64,000 bases of DNA from Saprospiraceae bacterium (GCA_020628645.1 JAHDES010000016.1:1-64000); one strand, 5' to 3'; positions 7,737-16,706 are shown, counted from the first letter of the stretch. Notes: generated by a model not told the origin, from the sequence alone. Numbers and translations are program-made.

Positions 7737-9392
7737 TTACTGTTTTATGATTTTTTGACGGTGTAGTTCATCTCCCTGCCGTACTTGAAGAATGTACATA
7801 CCTGTAGGAAGATTATTTGTTGATAAAGTTTCCTGATAGGAAGTATGAGATGGATTTATTTGTTTGTTGAGCCACATTTTTCCTGTAATATCAATTAGTT
7901 GAATTTCGTTAGATTGGTTTTCTATAGCACCAGAAACATTCATTTCAATCGATTGATCAAAAAGCGTAGGATAACAATTTACCGTAAAGGATTGCTCTAA
8001 GTACTCTTGTGTAGCTGTATTACTTTTTACAGCTACAGGATCATCTGGATATTCTTTACATTTAATATCTCGAGTGCAATCATGGAGTATAGCATGGCTA
8101 ACAGTAGGATCAAAATAGGTTGTTTGTGTATAACCACCTGGGCCACAACTAGTACATTCAAAAAGAACATGTCCTCCTGTAGTAAAATCGTGTTGAGAAG
8201 AGGCAACATTAAAGCAAGTCTTGGGATATATTGTAAATTCGAACCATCCTTTAGTGGCTTCTATATTTGGTAGTTGGGGATATTCAGCGCTCATGCCAGG
8301 CAAATGAATATTCGCAAATTTTACTTTTATGTTTCTTCCATCAAAAGAAGGAGAAACCCCAGTATGATAATGGCTATAATTGGTTTCTAGAAACTTGAAA
8401 GAATATGCATCTAAGACATTATTATCAATGGATATATTTACGATGACATTTTCTGCTACACCAGATCCGACATTCTGAAATTTTACAAAATAATGTAATG
8501 GTTCATATTCTGACTGTAGTTCGCAAAATTCTTTTCTAAAATTAATAGGGTAAACACCATTAGGATCTGTTGGGTATGGATTTGGTCTTAATGTTAATGC
8601 ATCAGAATTAGATCCCATAATTGTCCTAAAAGTATATTGTGGTTCAACAGGTTCACCGGTAACCACAACATAAACATTTGCCTTACCCTCAAAGGAAGAT
8701 TTAAAATTTACTTTTACGATATTCCCTATCAATTCGACGCTTTCACAAAATGTGCTATTGGTAGGAGTAAAAGTAGTATTTAAGTCACTAGATTCATCTT
8801 CAATAAATACAGTATGCGCCTGCATATCTGGAGGAAGTATAATATTTAAATCTCGCTCTTTTTTTTGTCGATCAAAGGCTACATTTAAAAAAAAGAAGGG
8901 AGTAGTAGGAGGAGTAAATTCAAATTCTTCCGCTAAAAAAAATGGAAAATCTGGGGTGAAAAAAAGATTCCAACTAGAAGTCATTTCTAGTACATCATTA
9001 TCATTCAAAATAGTTGGATTAACACAACTGTTACACATAATGGCAGGTAAATCATATGCTCCTTTATACAAAATAGGACCATTTTTGCGTACAAGATATA
9101 CATGTACCTTTCCCCCATTTTCAATATTATTGAATTGTCGGGTAAATGTAACAGTAGGTACGTTATCACTTAAATAAACAGAACTTGTCATATGTGTACC
9201 ATCAGAAAATCTGAGATATACTAAATCTTGGAAATGAATTTCTTGAGAATTTAATTGGATTGTGTAGTAATTATTTGACTCTGCGTCTATTGCAATTAGA
9301 TCTTGGGCATTGCTTTGTACTACAAAACCTCCCAAACATAAAGCGAAAAGCCATAAATGCTGCCAATTAGGAAATAAGATCAATTTTTTCAT
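7737..9392 (-). CDS. T9SS-secreted surface protein with DUF11-like repeat region
   Basis: 551 residues. The signal peptide covers 1-30 (ending SNAQ). The middle includes a pair of cysteines (CNSC near 117) and a beta-sandwich segment around 290-390 that reads FVKFQNVGSGVAENVIVNIS, typical of DUF11/CARDB-like domains found in large Bacteroidota surface proteins. The C-terminal ~80 residues (from about 470) are a T9SS type A sorting domain, although the usual YPNP is changed to CYPTLF; LPTGMYILQV and the basic end are normal. The substrate or partner is unknown. The gene has its own terminator. A perfect 14-bp palindrome lies about 100 bases upstream of its start. Confidence 0.8.
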   Translation of the reverse strand: MKKLILFPNWQHLWLFALCLGGFVVQSNAQDLIAIDAESNNYYTIQLNSQEIHFQDLVYLRFSDGTHMTSSVYLSDNVPTVTFTRQFNNIENGGKVHVYLVRKNGPILYKGAYDLPAIMCNSCVNPTILNDNDVLEMTSSWNLFFTPDFPFFLAEEFEFTPPTTPFFFLNVAFDRQKKERDLNIILPPDMQAHTVFIEDESSDLNTTFTPTNSTFCESVELIGNIVKVNFKSSFEGKANVYVVVTGEPVEPQYTFRTIMGSNSDALTLRPNPYPTDPNGVYPINFRKEFCELQSEYEPLHYFVKFQNVGSGVAENVIVNISIDNNVLDAYSFKFLETNYSHYHTGVSPSFDGRNIKVKFANIHLPGMSAEYPQLPNIEATKGWFEFTIYPKTCFNVASSQHDFTTGGHVLFECTSCGPGGYTQTTYFDPTVSHAILHDCTRDIKCKEYPDDPVAVKSNTATQEYLEQSFTVNCYPTLFDQSIEMNVSGAIENQSNEIQLIDITGKMWLNKQINPSHTSYQETLSTNNLPTGMYILQVRQGDELHRQKIIKQ

Positions 9393-9857
9393 TGAACATT
9401 TTTTTTTAGTGATAATTAATAGATGTTTGTTAAGCTATGCTCTTAGACGGCAATGGGAATATCATCTCTTTTTGACTTTCTAGTATGTTTTTTAAGTATC
9501 GATACTTTTATATACTCACAAAGGTTTTGTCAGATTGGTGCCGTCAGAACTGAAGTTACCAATTACTGTCAAAACAAAATTCTACTTTCTTAGGTTAAGG
9601 GTTGAAAAGGATTAACTCTGTACTTTGTAGCGCCTAGAGAGAGCTTTACATAGACTAATCCTAAAAGACTTGTAATGTGACAAAAATTAACTATTTTTTT
9701 AAAGATTCAAGAAAAGCCCTAAGGCACGCGGAGAAAATAAATTTACTTTCCTCGAAATAGTAAAAATTACAAGTCATTGAAAATGCCTGTCCACCTTTGG
9801 TGGGACGTTAATTGAGCTAATTCGAGGAATTAAGAATGTAAATTTATTCGTGCCCCA
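9393..9857. other. Intergenic region with a perfect palindrome and repeat R2
   Basis: No gene is visible. The perfect palindrome AAGTATCGATACTT lies at 9494-9507, about 100 bases upstream of the 7737-9392 start, and could be an operator. From 9719 on the region is occupied by repeat R2, which reaches into the stop codon of the permease. I see nothing recognisable between 9520 and 9718. Confidence 0.5.
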
Positions 9858-9861
9858 CTAC
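9719..9861 (+). repeat. Palindromic repeat R2, copy 1 (143 bp, with hairpin module)
   Basis: Matches the reverse complement of 31875-31998 closely from CTAAGGCACGCGGAG to TGCCCCACTAC. Arms GGCACG, AATAAATTTAC and TTCCTCGAA recur in inverted order at the other end, so the element is one large imperfect palindrome. Copy 1 carries 19 extra bases at 9786-9804 inside the central hairpin. Its right end overlaps the stop codon of the permease gene. Confidence 0.85.
9786..9804 (+). repeat. 19-nt GC-rich hairpin module inside R2 copy 1
   Basis: CCTGTCCACCTTTGGTGGG interrupts the R2 apex after AAAATG. It is absent from the other R2 copy and contains the hairpin CCACC-TTT-GGTGG. It matches the R1-copy-2 module at 14 of 19 positions. 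Confidence 0.75.
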
Positions 9862-11183
9862 GAAGGATGTGCTTTTTTTCGTTTGAAATACCAATAAAAA
9901 GGCAATCCTAAACCGACTACTACGAGTCCTCCCCACGCTTGCTGTGGTTTGTCCAATAAAACACCAACCACAAATGCTGATGAAATTAGCACAAAAATCA
10001 AGGGTATCATTGGGTATCCCCAAACTTTTACTAGTCGTTCTCGTTCTGGAAATTTTCGTCTAAATATAAAAATACTTACCCCCGCCATCGTCATAAATAA
10101 AATGTCCATGAAGGTGACATAAGTAATCAAATTCGTGAATGTTCGTAAAATGAAAATCAGAATAATAGCCCAAATTGCTTGCGTAAACATAGCTATAAAA
10201 GGAGTTTTCCAACGAGGATGTAATTTGGCAAATTGAGGAAAAAACACACCGTCTTTTGCCATCGCATAATAAATACGAGGTGCAGTTACTGTATAAATGC
10301 CTATTGTACCAAAAATAGAAATGGCAATTCCTATTGCAACTAGTTTTCCACCTATTGAGAAAACACTTCCAACTGCATCACCAGCTACTTTGTCCGAACT
10401 AGCTATGGCATCCAAAGGTAATAAAAGCATATACGCCAAATTGACCAATAAATAGACCACCATTACAACAATAACCCCTAAAATCATTGCACGTGGTACA
10501 TTGCGTTTAGCATTGATCGTTTCTTCCGCTAAATAGGAGGCATGATGCCAACCGCCCATAGAAAATAGTACACCTACCAAACCTAAAATCATAGCCCCAA
10601 TAATATTATCAGGCGTATTTGTTAAACTAAAATCAAGCACAACTTTTGAAGAATCATAAAAAAGAAAACCTACTCCTATAATAGCTAAAATAGCTAGCAA
10701 CTTTAAACCCGTAAAAATATTAGCGAACCATTGCGTCATATCAATTCCTACAGCATTAATCCCTGTAAGAAAGAGGAGAGTAGCACTAGCGATAATAATT
10801 TTATGGGTCTCTGTAAGACTAAAGAAAAAACTCATATAGTCGGCAAATGCCATCGCCAAAGCTGCCAATGCCCCCGAAGTAATTACTAGTAGAATTGCCC
10901 AACCGTACAAGAAACCCCAAAAATCGCCAAAGGCTTCTTTTAAAAAGACATACACCCCACCAGCTTTAGGGAATAAACTGCCCAATTCTGCAAAAGTTAA
11001 GGCACCTGTCAGTGCAATGACACCGCCTAATAACCATACCAAAAGAACTAAAGTATGATTTCCTACAGCACTCACAATTTGACCAGGGGCAACAAAAATA
11101 CCAGAGCCTATGCAGCTACCTACAGCAATCATCGTTAGTCCATAAAGTGTAAGTTTCTTACTGAGTTGGGTGGGTTGATTCAT
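9858..11183 (-). CDS. APC-family amino-acid permease
   Basis: 441 residues with about 12 membrane helices. The first helix carries the APC signature GSCIGSGIFVAPG; helix 2-3 has ALTFAELGSLFPKAGGVYVFL, typical of LAT/SteT-type amino-acid exchangers, and GGWHHASYLAEE sits in helix 6, where this group usually has GGW(D/N)...EE. These proteins exchange or import neutral amino acids at the inner membrane; the exact substrate cannot be read. The gene is single and faces away from apbE, with a 120-bp divergent spacer. Its stop codon lies within repeat R2. Confidence 0.9.
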   Translation of the reverse strand: MNQPTQLSKKLTLYGLTMIAVGSCIGSGIFVAPGQIVSAVGNHTLVLLVWLLGGVIALTGALTFAELGSLFPKAGGVYVFLKEAFGDFWGFLYGWAILLVITSGALAALAMAFADYMSFFFSLTETHKIIIASATLLFLTGINAVGIDMTQWFANIFTGLKLLAILAIIGVGFLFYDSSKVVLDFSLTNTPDNIIGAMILGLVGVLFSMGGWHHASYLAEETINAKRNVPRAMILGVIVVMVVYLLVNLAYMLLLPLDAIASSDKVAGDAVGSVFSIGGKLVAIGIAISIFGTIGIYTVTAPRIYYAMAKDGVFFPQFAKLHPRWKTPFIAMFTQAIWAIILIFILRTFTNLITYVTFMDILFMTMAGVSIFIFRRKFPERERLVKVWGYPMIPLIFVLISSAFVVGVLLDKPQQAWGGLVVVGLGLPFYWYFKRKKAHPS

Positions 11184-11261
11184 ATTGTGTTTTTAAAGAA
11201 ATTAAGATAAGCAATAAAATAAAGATCATCTAATTTATTATTCTGTTGAGTAGCTTTTATC

Positions 11262-11269
11262 TACTTTTG
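11262..11269 (+). promoter_or_regulatory. Candidate -7 box for apbE
   Basis: TACTTTTG matches the Bacteroidota TAnnTTTG consensus, 34 bases before the apbE ATG. A TTG at 11246-11248 is closer (13 bases) than the usual -33 spacing. Confidence 0.45.
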
Positions 11270-11303
11270 CACTATAGTTTATTTTAATAATTATTTAGTT
11301 AAA

Positions 11304-12413
11304 ATGTATCGTACTCGTTTTTTCCGACTTTCTATTTTGATTTTCTTTATTGGTTTAATTGTTAGCTGTTCTAATGAAAGTTCAACTAATGTAACCAAAG
11401 TTGATGAAACAGGAAAAATTAAAAAGATTTATCAGCGATTACAAGGAAAAACGATGGGTACTACCTATTCTATTCAGTTAGAATTTGTAGAACAACATCA
11501 ATTACAAAAAGAAATAGATGCCTTACTAATAGAGATCAATCAAGATGTTTCTACCTACGAAAAAAATTCTTTTATCAATCTAGTCAATGCTGCGCCATCT
11601 AACATACAACTTCAAGATTCAAAAAAATATCAATCGACTAATCCTCATTTTAAAGCGAATTATTTTAAAGCAAAAGATGTATATGAAAAGACCAATGGTT
11701 ATTTTGATCCAACTGTTAATCCTTTGGTTAATTATTGGGGGTTTGGAGCAGCAGGACGACGTAAAATAGAGGAAGTGGACAAAGTCCAAATAGAAGGAAT
11801 CCTTAAAAATATAGGGATGAATCAATTTTCAACCCAATACAATGAAGAAAAACGAAGTCTTGATCTTTTCAAAAGCAATCCCAAAGCACAACTTGATTTT
11901 AGTGCTTTAGCAAAAGGTTATGCTGTTGATGCGATTGCGAAATTGTTTGATAGTAGAAATATTCCAAATTATTTTATTGAAATAGGAGGCGAAACACAGG
12001 TAAAAGGAGTAAACTCAAAAGGGCAAGCATGGCGTATTGGTATAAATAACCCCCAAGAAGGTGCTGCTGTTACAGATATTCATACTGCTCTAAATCTTGT
12101 AGATGGCGGAGCAGTAGCAACCTCAGGAAATTATCGTAATTTTTATAAAGTAGGCGACGTAACCTATAGCCACACGATTAATCCCAAAACGGGTTTTCCT
12201 GAACGAAATAGATTATTGAGTGCTACCGTTTGGGCTAAAGATTGCATGACGGCTGATGCTTATGCCACAGCTTTTATGGCTATGGGGATTGATAAATCCC
12301 AAGAATTAGCCACTAAACTTGCTGAAGTAGAAGCTTATTTTATTTATAGCCAAGAAGATGGTATTGTGACTACTTCCTACACTAAAGGCATGCGCAACTA
12401 TATTGTAAAGTAA
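11304..12413 (+). CDS. apbE: FAD:protein FMN transferase ApbE, lipoprotein form
   Basis: 369 residues. ApbE cleaves FAD and attaches FMN to a threonine of target proteins such as NqrB, NqrC or RnfG, outside the inner membrane. The N-terminus is a lipoprotein signal with the lipobox cysteine at 22 (GLIVSC). The family start KTMGTTYSI is at about residue 49, the FAD-site motif LDFSALAKGYAVDAIA near 195, GGAVATSGNYRNF near 270, and the Mg-binding end DCMTADAYATAFMAMG near 312. Length and motifs are normal. The flavinylation target (for example an Nqr complex) is not in this window. Confidence 0.95.
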   Translation: MYRTRFFRLSILIFFIGLIVSCSNESSTNVTKVDETGKIKKIYQRLQGKTMGTTYSIQLEFVEQHQLQKEIDALLIEINQDVSTYEKNSFINLVNAAPSNIQLQDSKKYQSTNPHFKANYFKAKDVYEKTNGYFDPTVNPLVNYWGFGAAGRRKIEEVDKVQIEGILKNIGMNQFSTQYNEEKRSLDLFKSNPKAQLDFSALAKGYAVDAIAKLFDSRNIPNYFIEIGGETQVKGVNSKGQAWRIGINNPQEGAAVTDIHTALNLVDGGAVATSGNYRNFYKVGDVTYSHTINPKTGFPERNRLLSATVWAKDCMTADAYATAFMAMGIDKSQELATKLAEVEAYFIYSQEDGIVTTSYTKGMRNYIVK

Positions 12414-12612
12414 ATACTACTCATAAAAAGTCAATTTGTGAAATATTTACTACTTTCGTAGAATAATAGAACAAAGTCAACTAGCGTCCTATCCAATAAC
12501 AACAATTAAAACCTTTACGGTCTGAAGACCTAAAGCAGATTTAGATTTGCTTAGTTATACCTATTTTTAAAAAAGTATAAGGGTTATAGACTTAACTTAA
12601 ACAAAGAACTCT

Positions 12613-13428
12613 ATGGAATTCAATTTGGATCGTGACCTCATTTTTTTTGATTTAGAAGCCACAGGACTCAATGTCGTTCGGGATCGAATCATTCAAATAG
12701 CAATGATTAAATATCCTAAAAAAGGTGGCGAACCAATTGAGTTTAATCAACTCATCAATCCAGGTATACCTATTTCCGTTGAGGCAATGAATGTCCACGG
12801 AATCACACCTAAAGATTTAGCGAATAAACCCACTTTTTTACAAGTCGCACAAACCCTTTGGGATTTTATTGGTAATGCGGATTTGGCAGGATACAACTCC
12901 AATCGCTTCGATGTGCCTCTTTTAATGGAAGAATTTGCTCGGGTAGGGATGGAGTTTGATGTTTCAAAGAGGCGTTTAGTTGATGTACAGCGTATCTTTT
13001 ACAAAATGGAACCGCGTACATTGGGTGCGGCACTTCGATTTTATTGCGATAAAAAAATTGAAAATGCCCATGATGCCCTTGCAGATGTTCGTGCAACAAT
13101 TGATGTACTGAAAGGTCAATTAAATCGTTATGAAGGTATAGATTTTATTGACAATGATGATAATGTAGTACCTGCGCCTGTGGTGAATGATATGAAAGCT
13201 TTACACGAGTTTACCAATGATTTACGAACATTAGATGCTACCCAGAAATTAAAATATGATGAAAACGGTGTAGTAGTGTTTAACTTTGGAAAACATACTG
13301 GAAAACCAGTAGCAGAAATTTTACATCGAGATAAGCAATATTACAACTGGATTTTAAATAAAGAATTTTCTTCACAAGTCAAACAAATTGTCAAACGTTT
13401 GTATCAAGAATATGAACGAAATAAATAA
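12613..13428 (+). CDS. DnaQ-like 3'-5' exonuclease with ExoX-like C-terminal domain
   Basis: 271 residues. The DEDDh exonuclease domain covers about 8-170: FFDLEATGL (first D and E), NSNRFDVPLL (second D), and NAHDALADV (His and last Asp) are all intact. The C-terminal part, from about 215, reads FNFGKHTGKPVAEIL and YYNWILNKEF, the small domain found in exodeoxyribonuclease X-type and related proteins. The role is probably trimming of DNA ends in repair rather than replication proofreading, since no polymerase gene is near. The following lipoprotein gene starts 17 bases before this stop, so expression may be coupled. Confidence 0.88.
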   Translation: MEFNLDRDLIFFDLEATGLNVVRDRIIQIAMIKYPKKGGEPIEFNQLINPGIPISVEAMNVHGITPKDLANKPTFLQVAQTLWDFIGNADLAGYNSNRFDVPLLMEEFARVGMEFDVSKRRLVDVQRIFYKMEPRTLGAALRFYCDKKIENAHDALADVRATIDVLKGQLNRYEGIDFIDNDDNVVPAPVVNDMKALHEFTNDLRTLDATQKLKYDENGVVVFNFGKHTGKPVAEILHRDKQYYNWILNKEFSSQVKQIVKRLYQEYERNK

Positions 13429-14296
13429 ACGTCAAGCTTTTTCCACTAGATTTATAACTCAAGCACTGCTGTTATTGTGCATAAGTTGTCTTTTTTCCAA
13501 TTGTTATCAAGCAAAAGAAGGTTGCTTGGATATAGCTGCTACTAATTTTGATGTAGAAGCAGATGAAAGTTGTTGCTTAGAAGAAACGTGTTGCTGTATT
13601 TTTCCTACTTTAAGCCTGTCTATTAGTCATAAATTAACTACAGATGATGTTGAAAATTTTCCATTATCTAGTCCAATTACTTTAGATAGCACCCATTTTT
13701 TCATCGTAGAAAATATGAGATTTTATCTGACAGATGTAAAATTGGTTAATGCAACAACAGCCATAGGTGTTACAGATACTATCGACTTACCTTTATACGA
13801 TATAGAAAATGATATAATCAATACTGTCACACTAGAAGATAATTTTACGCTTGTAAAAAGAGATAATTTCAATTATTCCATTGGCGAATTTCGAGCACCG
13901 AACACCTATACCTCTCTTCAATTTAATATAGGTATTGCAGGTGATGCCAATCATGCAGTTGCCGATAGTATTATTAGCACGCATCCCTTATCCGTCAATG
14001 GTACGGATAGTTTGCAAATTGATCCAGTACAAGGTTATATTTTCAATCAAATCGAACTTTATAAAGATACCATTTCAGCAACACCTCTTTCTACCTATTC
14101 TATTACTGAATTAGTTCCAATAGAATTAGCATTTACATCACCATTAGTTATAGAGAATGGATTTAATGTCACATTAAATTTGAGAATCAACTACTTAGAT
14201 TGGTTTAAAGGCATAAATTTTGCTGTGGATTCAGATGACGAAATTAAATCTAAATTGACTGAAAATACTTACCACGTTTTTGAGCTAGGTATTTAA
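13412..14296 (+). CDS. MbnP-family lipoprotein with cysteine cluster
   Basis: 294 residues from the ATG at 13412, the start that places a signal peptide directly before the lipobox (LFSNC). An N-terminal cysteine cluster follows (CLDIAATNFD, then CC and CCC within 20 residues). The MbnP-like domain shows the usual pattern: a strand with FFIVENMRFYLTDVKL, FRAPNTYTSLQFNIGI, then a buried YIFNQIELYKD. MbnP proteins are exported and linked to copper handling, usually beside the di-heme MbnH; no MbnH is visible here. It overlaps the exonuclease gene by 17 bases and is followed by a second MbnP gene. Copper binding is inferred from the family. Confidence 0.82.
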   Translation: MNEINKRQAFSTRFITQALLLLCISCLFSNCYQAKEGCLDIAATNFDVEADESCCLEETCCCIFPTLSLSISHKLTTDDVENFPLSSPITLDSTHFFIVENMRFYLTDVKLVNATTAIGVTDTIDLPLYDIENDIINTVTLEDNFTLVKRDNFNYSIGEFRAPNTYTSLQFNIGIAGDANHAVADSIISTHPLSVNGTDSLQIDPVQGYIFNQIELYKDTISATPLSTYSITELVPIELAFTSPLVIENGFNVTLNLRINYLDWFKGINFAVDSDDEIKSKLTENTYHVFELGI

Positions 14297-14360
14297 GTTG
14301 ATTATTCAAAGATCACTCCTATCCCTTACAGTCATTTTATGTCTCAGAACATATACCACT

Positions 14361-15140
14361 ATGAGATTATATCATATATTATTGATAGCTTGTTTATTTT
14401 GCTTTCATACTGCATGTATAGAAGATGATAATCCTACTGTACAAGAAACGACAGATGTATTATTGAACTTCAAAGCAGTTTATGGAGAAGATCCTTTGAT
14501 TATGGAATCTACCTATACCTATCCGGGAGATAGTGAGGTACAGTTTAAGCGCTTTCAATTTTATATTTCCAATATTAATCTATTAACAGAGCAAGACAAT
14601 CAAAATAATACTGAAATATTAGAAGTTGATTTAATAGATTTTTCAGAATCAAATGTAGATCCTGTTCAAGCTTTAGAAGGAATAGATAAAACTGTAAAAA
14701 ATGTTCCTTTAGGGGAATATACAGGCATCCGTTTTGGAATTGGAGTACCTGCCGATCTTAATCGAACGACTCCTATTGATTATGGTTCTGAACATCCTCT
14801 AGGTAACGCGGAAAATTATTTAATGCCTCTTGAAAGTTATGTTTTTTCTAAAATAGAAGGACAAGCAGATATTAATCAAGATGGGGCATTTAATCACAGT
14901 CTTATTTATCATAATAGTCGGGATCAATTTTATAAAACTGTTCAAATAGATAAACCCATCACAATTGAAGGAGACTTTATGAACATGGATGTGATCAATT
15001 TTAATATTGATCTGAGACAGCTCTTTATACGAGATGGGCTTGAATATTTAGATATCATCAATCAAAATATCATTTACGAAGATCCAGCTGTGATGCAATA
15101 TTTTGTAGATAATTTAGATAAGGCCATTACAATTGAATAA
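14361..15140 (+). CDS. Second MbnP-family lipoprotein
   Basis: 259 residues from the ATG at 14361; an in-frame TTG at 14298 would bury the signal peptide. The lipobox is FHTAC. The domain pattern repeats that of the upstream gene: FKRFQFYISNINLL, VPLGEYTGIRFGIGVP, and ESYVFSKIEGQ with NINQDG-like turns. This group is called MbnP and is thought to act with copper or tryptophan-oxidising partners outside the cell. The spacing of 64 bases after the first copy suggests one operon of two diverged paralogues. The 3' end overlaps the convergent glycosylase gene by 14 bases. Confidence 0.82.
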   Translation: MRLYHILLIACLFCFHTACIEDDNPTVQETTDVLLNFKAVYGEDPLIMESTYTYPGDSEVQFKRFQFYISNINLLTEQDNQNNTEILEVDLIDFSESNVDPVQALEGIDKTVKNVPLGEYTGIRFGIGVPADLNRTTPIDYGSEHPLGNAENYLMPLESYVFSKIEGQADINQDGAFNHSLIYHNSRDQFYKTVQIDKPITIEGDFMNMDVINFNIDLRQLFIRDGLEYLDIINQNIIYEDPAVMQYFVDNLDKAITIE

Positions 15141-15711
15141 TAGCTGCAATTTGTTGTTTTAAATGAGGTAGTACATTGGTTTTAAACCAAGGATTTTTCT
15201 TTTGCCAAATATTGTTTCTTGGTGAAGGATGAGGCAAAGTGAAATAAGTAGGTAGATATTCCTCAAAATGGGATACCGTTTCCGTAAGATTTTTTTTGCG
15301 TTTTTTGCCTAAATAAGCTTTTTGTGCATATTGACCAATTAGAATGGTTAATTGAATATTGGGCAATTGCTCCAAAAGTTGCTGATGCCACAATGGCGCA
15401 CATTCTTTTCGCGGAGGTAAATCGCCACTTTTTCCTGTACCGGGATAACAAAACCCCATAGGTATAATAGCAAAAATGGAAGGGTCGTAAAAGGTAACTC
15501 GATCTACACCTAGCCAGTTTCTCAAATTATCGCCACTTTTATCATTCCAACCAATTCCTGTTTCATGCACCACACGCCCAGGGGCTTGTCCCACAATCAT
15601 TATTTTACTAGTCGAAGTTGCTTCTAAAACAGGACGACAACCTGCTTCAAGGTGAGGTTCACATACACGACACTGGCGTATTTCTTGTAAGAGTTGGGGT
15701 AGTGTAATCAA
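15127..15711 (-). CDS. Uracil-DNA glycosylase family protein
   Basis: 194 residues. Motif A is GQAPGRVVHETG (the water-activating loop of the UDG superfamily) and motif B is LPHPSPRN near the end. WNDKSGDNLRNWLGVDR is characteristic of one bacterial subgroup. Three cysteines lie near the N-terminus (CRVC, then C at about 25), but the four-cysteine set of iron-sulfur UDG families 4 and 5 is not complete. It is likely a base-excision repair glycosylase; the preferred lesion is unknown. Its start overlaps the stop of the nucleotidyltransferase gene (ATGA), so the two are co-translated. Confidence 0.87.
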   Translation of the reverse strand: MITLPQLLQEIRQCRVCEPHLEAGCRPVLEATSTSKIMIVGQAPGRVVHETGIGWNDKSGDNLRNWLGVDRVTFYDPSIFAIIPMGFCYPGTGKSGDLPPRKECAPLWHQQLLEQLPNIQLTILIGQYAQKAYLGKKRKKNLTETVSHFEEYLPTYFTLPHPSPRNNIWQKKNPWFKTNVLPHLKQQIAAIIQL

Positions 15712-16706
15712 CTGAAATCAATTTCGGTATTATCTCCAATATTCAAGCTTTGACTCAATCCTTTTATAGCAGCGTCATTGCCTACGATAGATTCTGTGAG
15801 TACTACTTCTCCAATAGAGGCATAATTCCCAATAATCGAATCTTTGATAATGCTATAATCTATTTGGACATTATCGCCAATCGTTACATGTGGGCCCACA
15901 ATAGAATTGCGAATCACACAATCTTTTCCAATACTAACAGGATTGATGATGATCGTATTATCATATAAGGGCAAGTTGGCAGAAGCATATCCCTCTTTGT
16001 CTAACATCATTTTGTTAGTTTCGAGTAAGATTTCTTTTTTTCCACAATCAAACCAATTATTTACAGGTACAGTCGTGAAACGTACTCCACTTTCAATCAT
16101 ACGCATCAAGCCATCCGTTAATTGAAATTCACCCAGTGTTCGAATATCGTTGTTAATATTATAATCAATGGCATCAATTAATGCTTGAACTTTAGTCACT
16201 TTATACAAGCCCACCATTGCCATATTCGATTTGGGTATGCGCGGCTTTTCGACCACGCGGGTCACATAATGCTGTTGATCATCATATTCAACTACACCAA
16301 ATTCACGAGGATCTCCTACACGCTTAACCGCTAAACAAGAGGTAGGCTCATTAAGCATGGTTTTTAGGTCTAAATCGAAAATGGTATCTCCTAATACAAT
16401 GAAAATCTCATTAGCATCTTTCATGGCTGCGCGAGCAGTCCAGACAGCATGTCCAAGACCTTTTCGCTCCGTTTGTTGTACAAATGTTTTACCAATATTA
16501 GGATAGGTTTCTTCTATGAATAGCTGAATTTTCTCTCCTAGATAGCCGATGATAAAGATAAAATCATTTACCCCAACTTCTACCAATTGTTCTATAATAA
16601 ATGAAATAATAGGTTTGCCTGCCACTGGAATCAGTGGCTTAGGTTGTGTATAGGTAAGCGGGCGAAGATTAGTACCTGCACCAGCTACAGGAATGACTGC
16701 TTTCAT
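15708..16706 (-). CDS. Sugar-1-phosphate nucleotidyltransferase
   Basis: 332 residues. The N-terminal Rossmann-like domain begins AVIPVAGAGTNLRPLTYTQP with PKPLIPVAGKP, the nucleotide-binding signature of RmlA/GlmU-type enzymes. NWFDCGKKEILLETN near 217 is also typical. The C-terminal ~80 residues are hexapeptide (left-handed helix) repeats: NPVSIGKDCVIRNSIVGPHV and similar. The family couples NTP and sugar-1-phosphate to NDP-sugar for polysaccharide or lipid A-type glycans; the sugar is not predictable. It is first gene of a minus-strand operon with the UDG-family gene (4-base overlap). Confidence 0.9.
   Translation of the reverse strand: MKAVIPVAGAGTNLRPLTYTQPKPLIPVAGKPIISFIIEQLVEVGVNDFIFIIGYLGEKIQLFIEETYPNIGKTFVQQTERKGLGHAVWTARAAMKDANEIFIVLGDTIFDLDLKTMLNEPTSCLAVKRVGDPREFGVVEYDDQQHYVTRVVEKPRIPKSNMAMVGLYKVTKVQALIDAIDYNINNDIRTLGEFQLTDGLMRMIESGVRFTTVPVNNWFDCGKKEILLETNKMMLDKEGYASANLPLYDNTIIINPVSIGKDCVIRNSIVGPHVTIGDNVQIDYSIIKDSIIGNYASIGEVVLTESIVGNDAAIKGLSQSLNIGDNTEIDFS

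Noticed and set aside
8752-9177. 141-codon antisense frame over the T9SS protein at 7737
   Set aside because: Low-complexity Lys/Ser/Phe composition and no start context; the opposite strand has a clear signal peptide and sorting domain.
9494-9507. Operator AAGTATCGATACTT as a known regulator site
   Set aside because: It is a perfect palindrome, but I cannot link it to a named regulator and no second copy is seen in the window.
11246-11269. Full -33/-7 promoter before apbE
   Set aside because: The -7 box TACTTTTG is good, but the only TTG upstream is 13 bases away rather than about 19, so I list only the -7 box.
15127-15711. Iron-sulfur UDG family 4 or 5
   Set aside because: Only three N-terminal cysteines are visible and the second cysteine pair is missing, so I kept the broader UDG-superfamily call.
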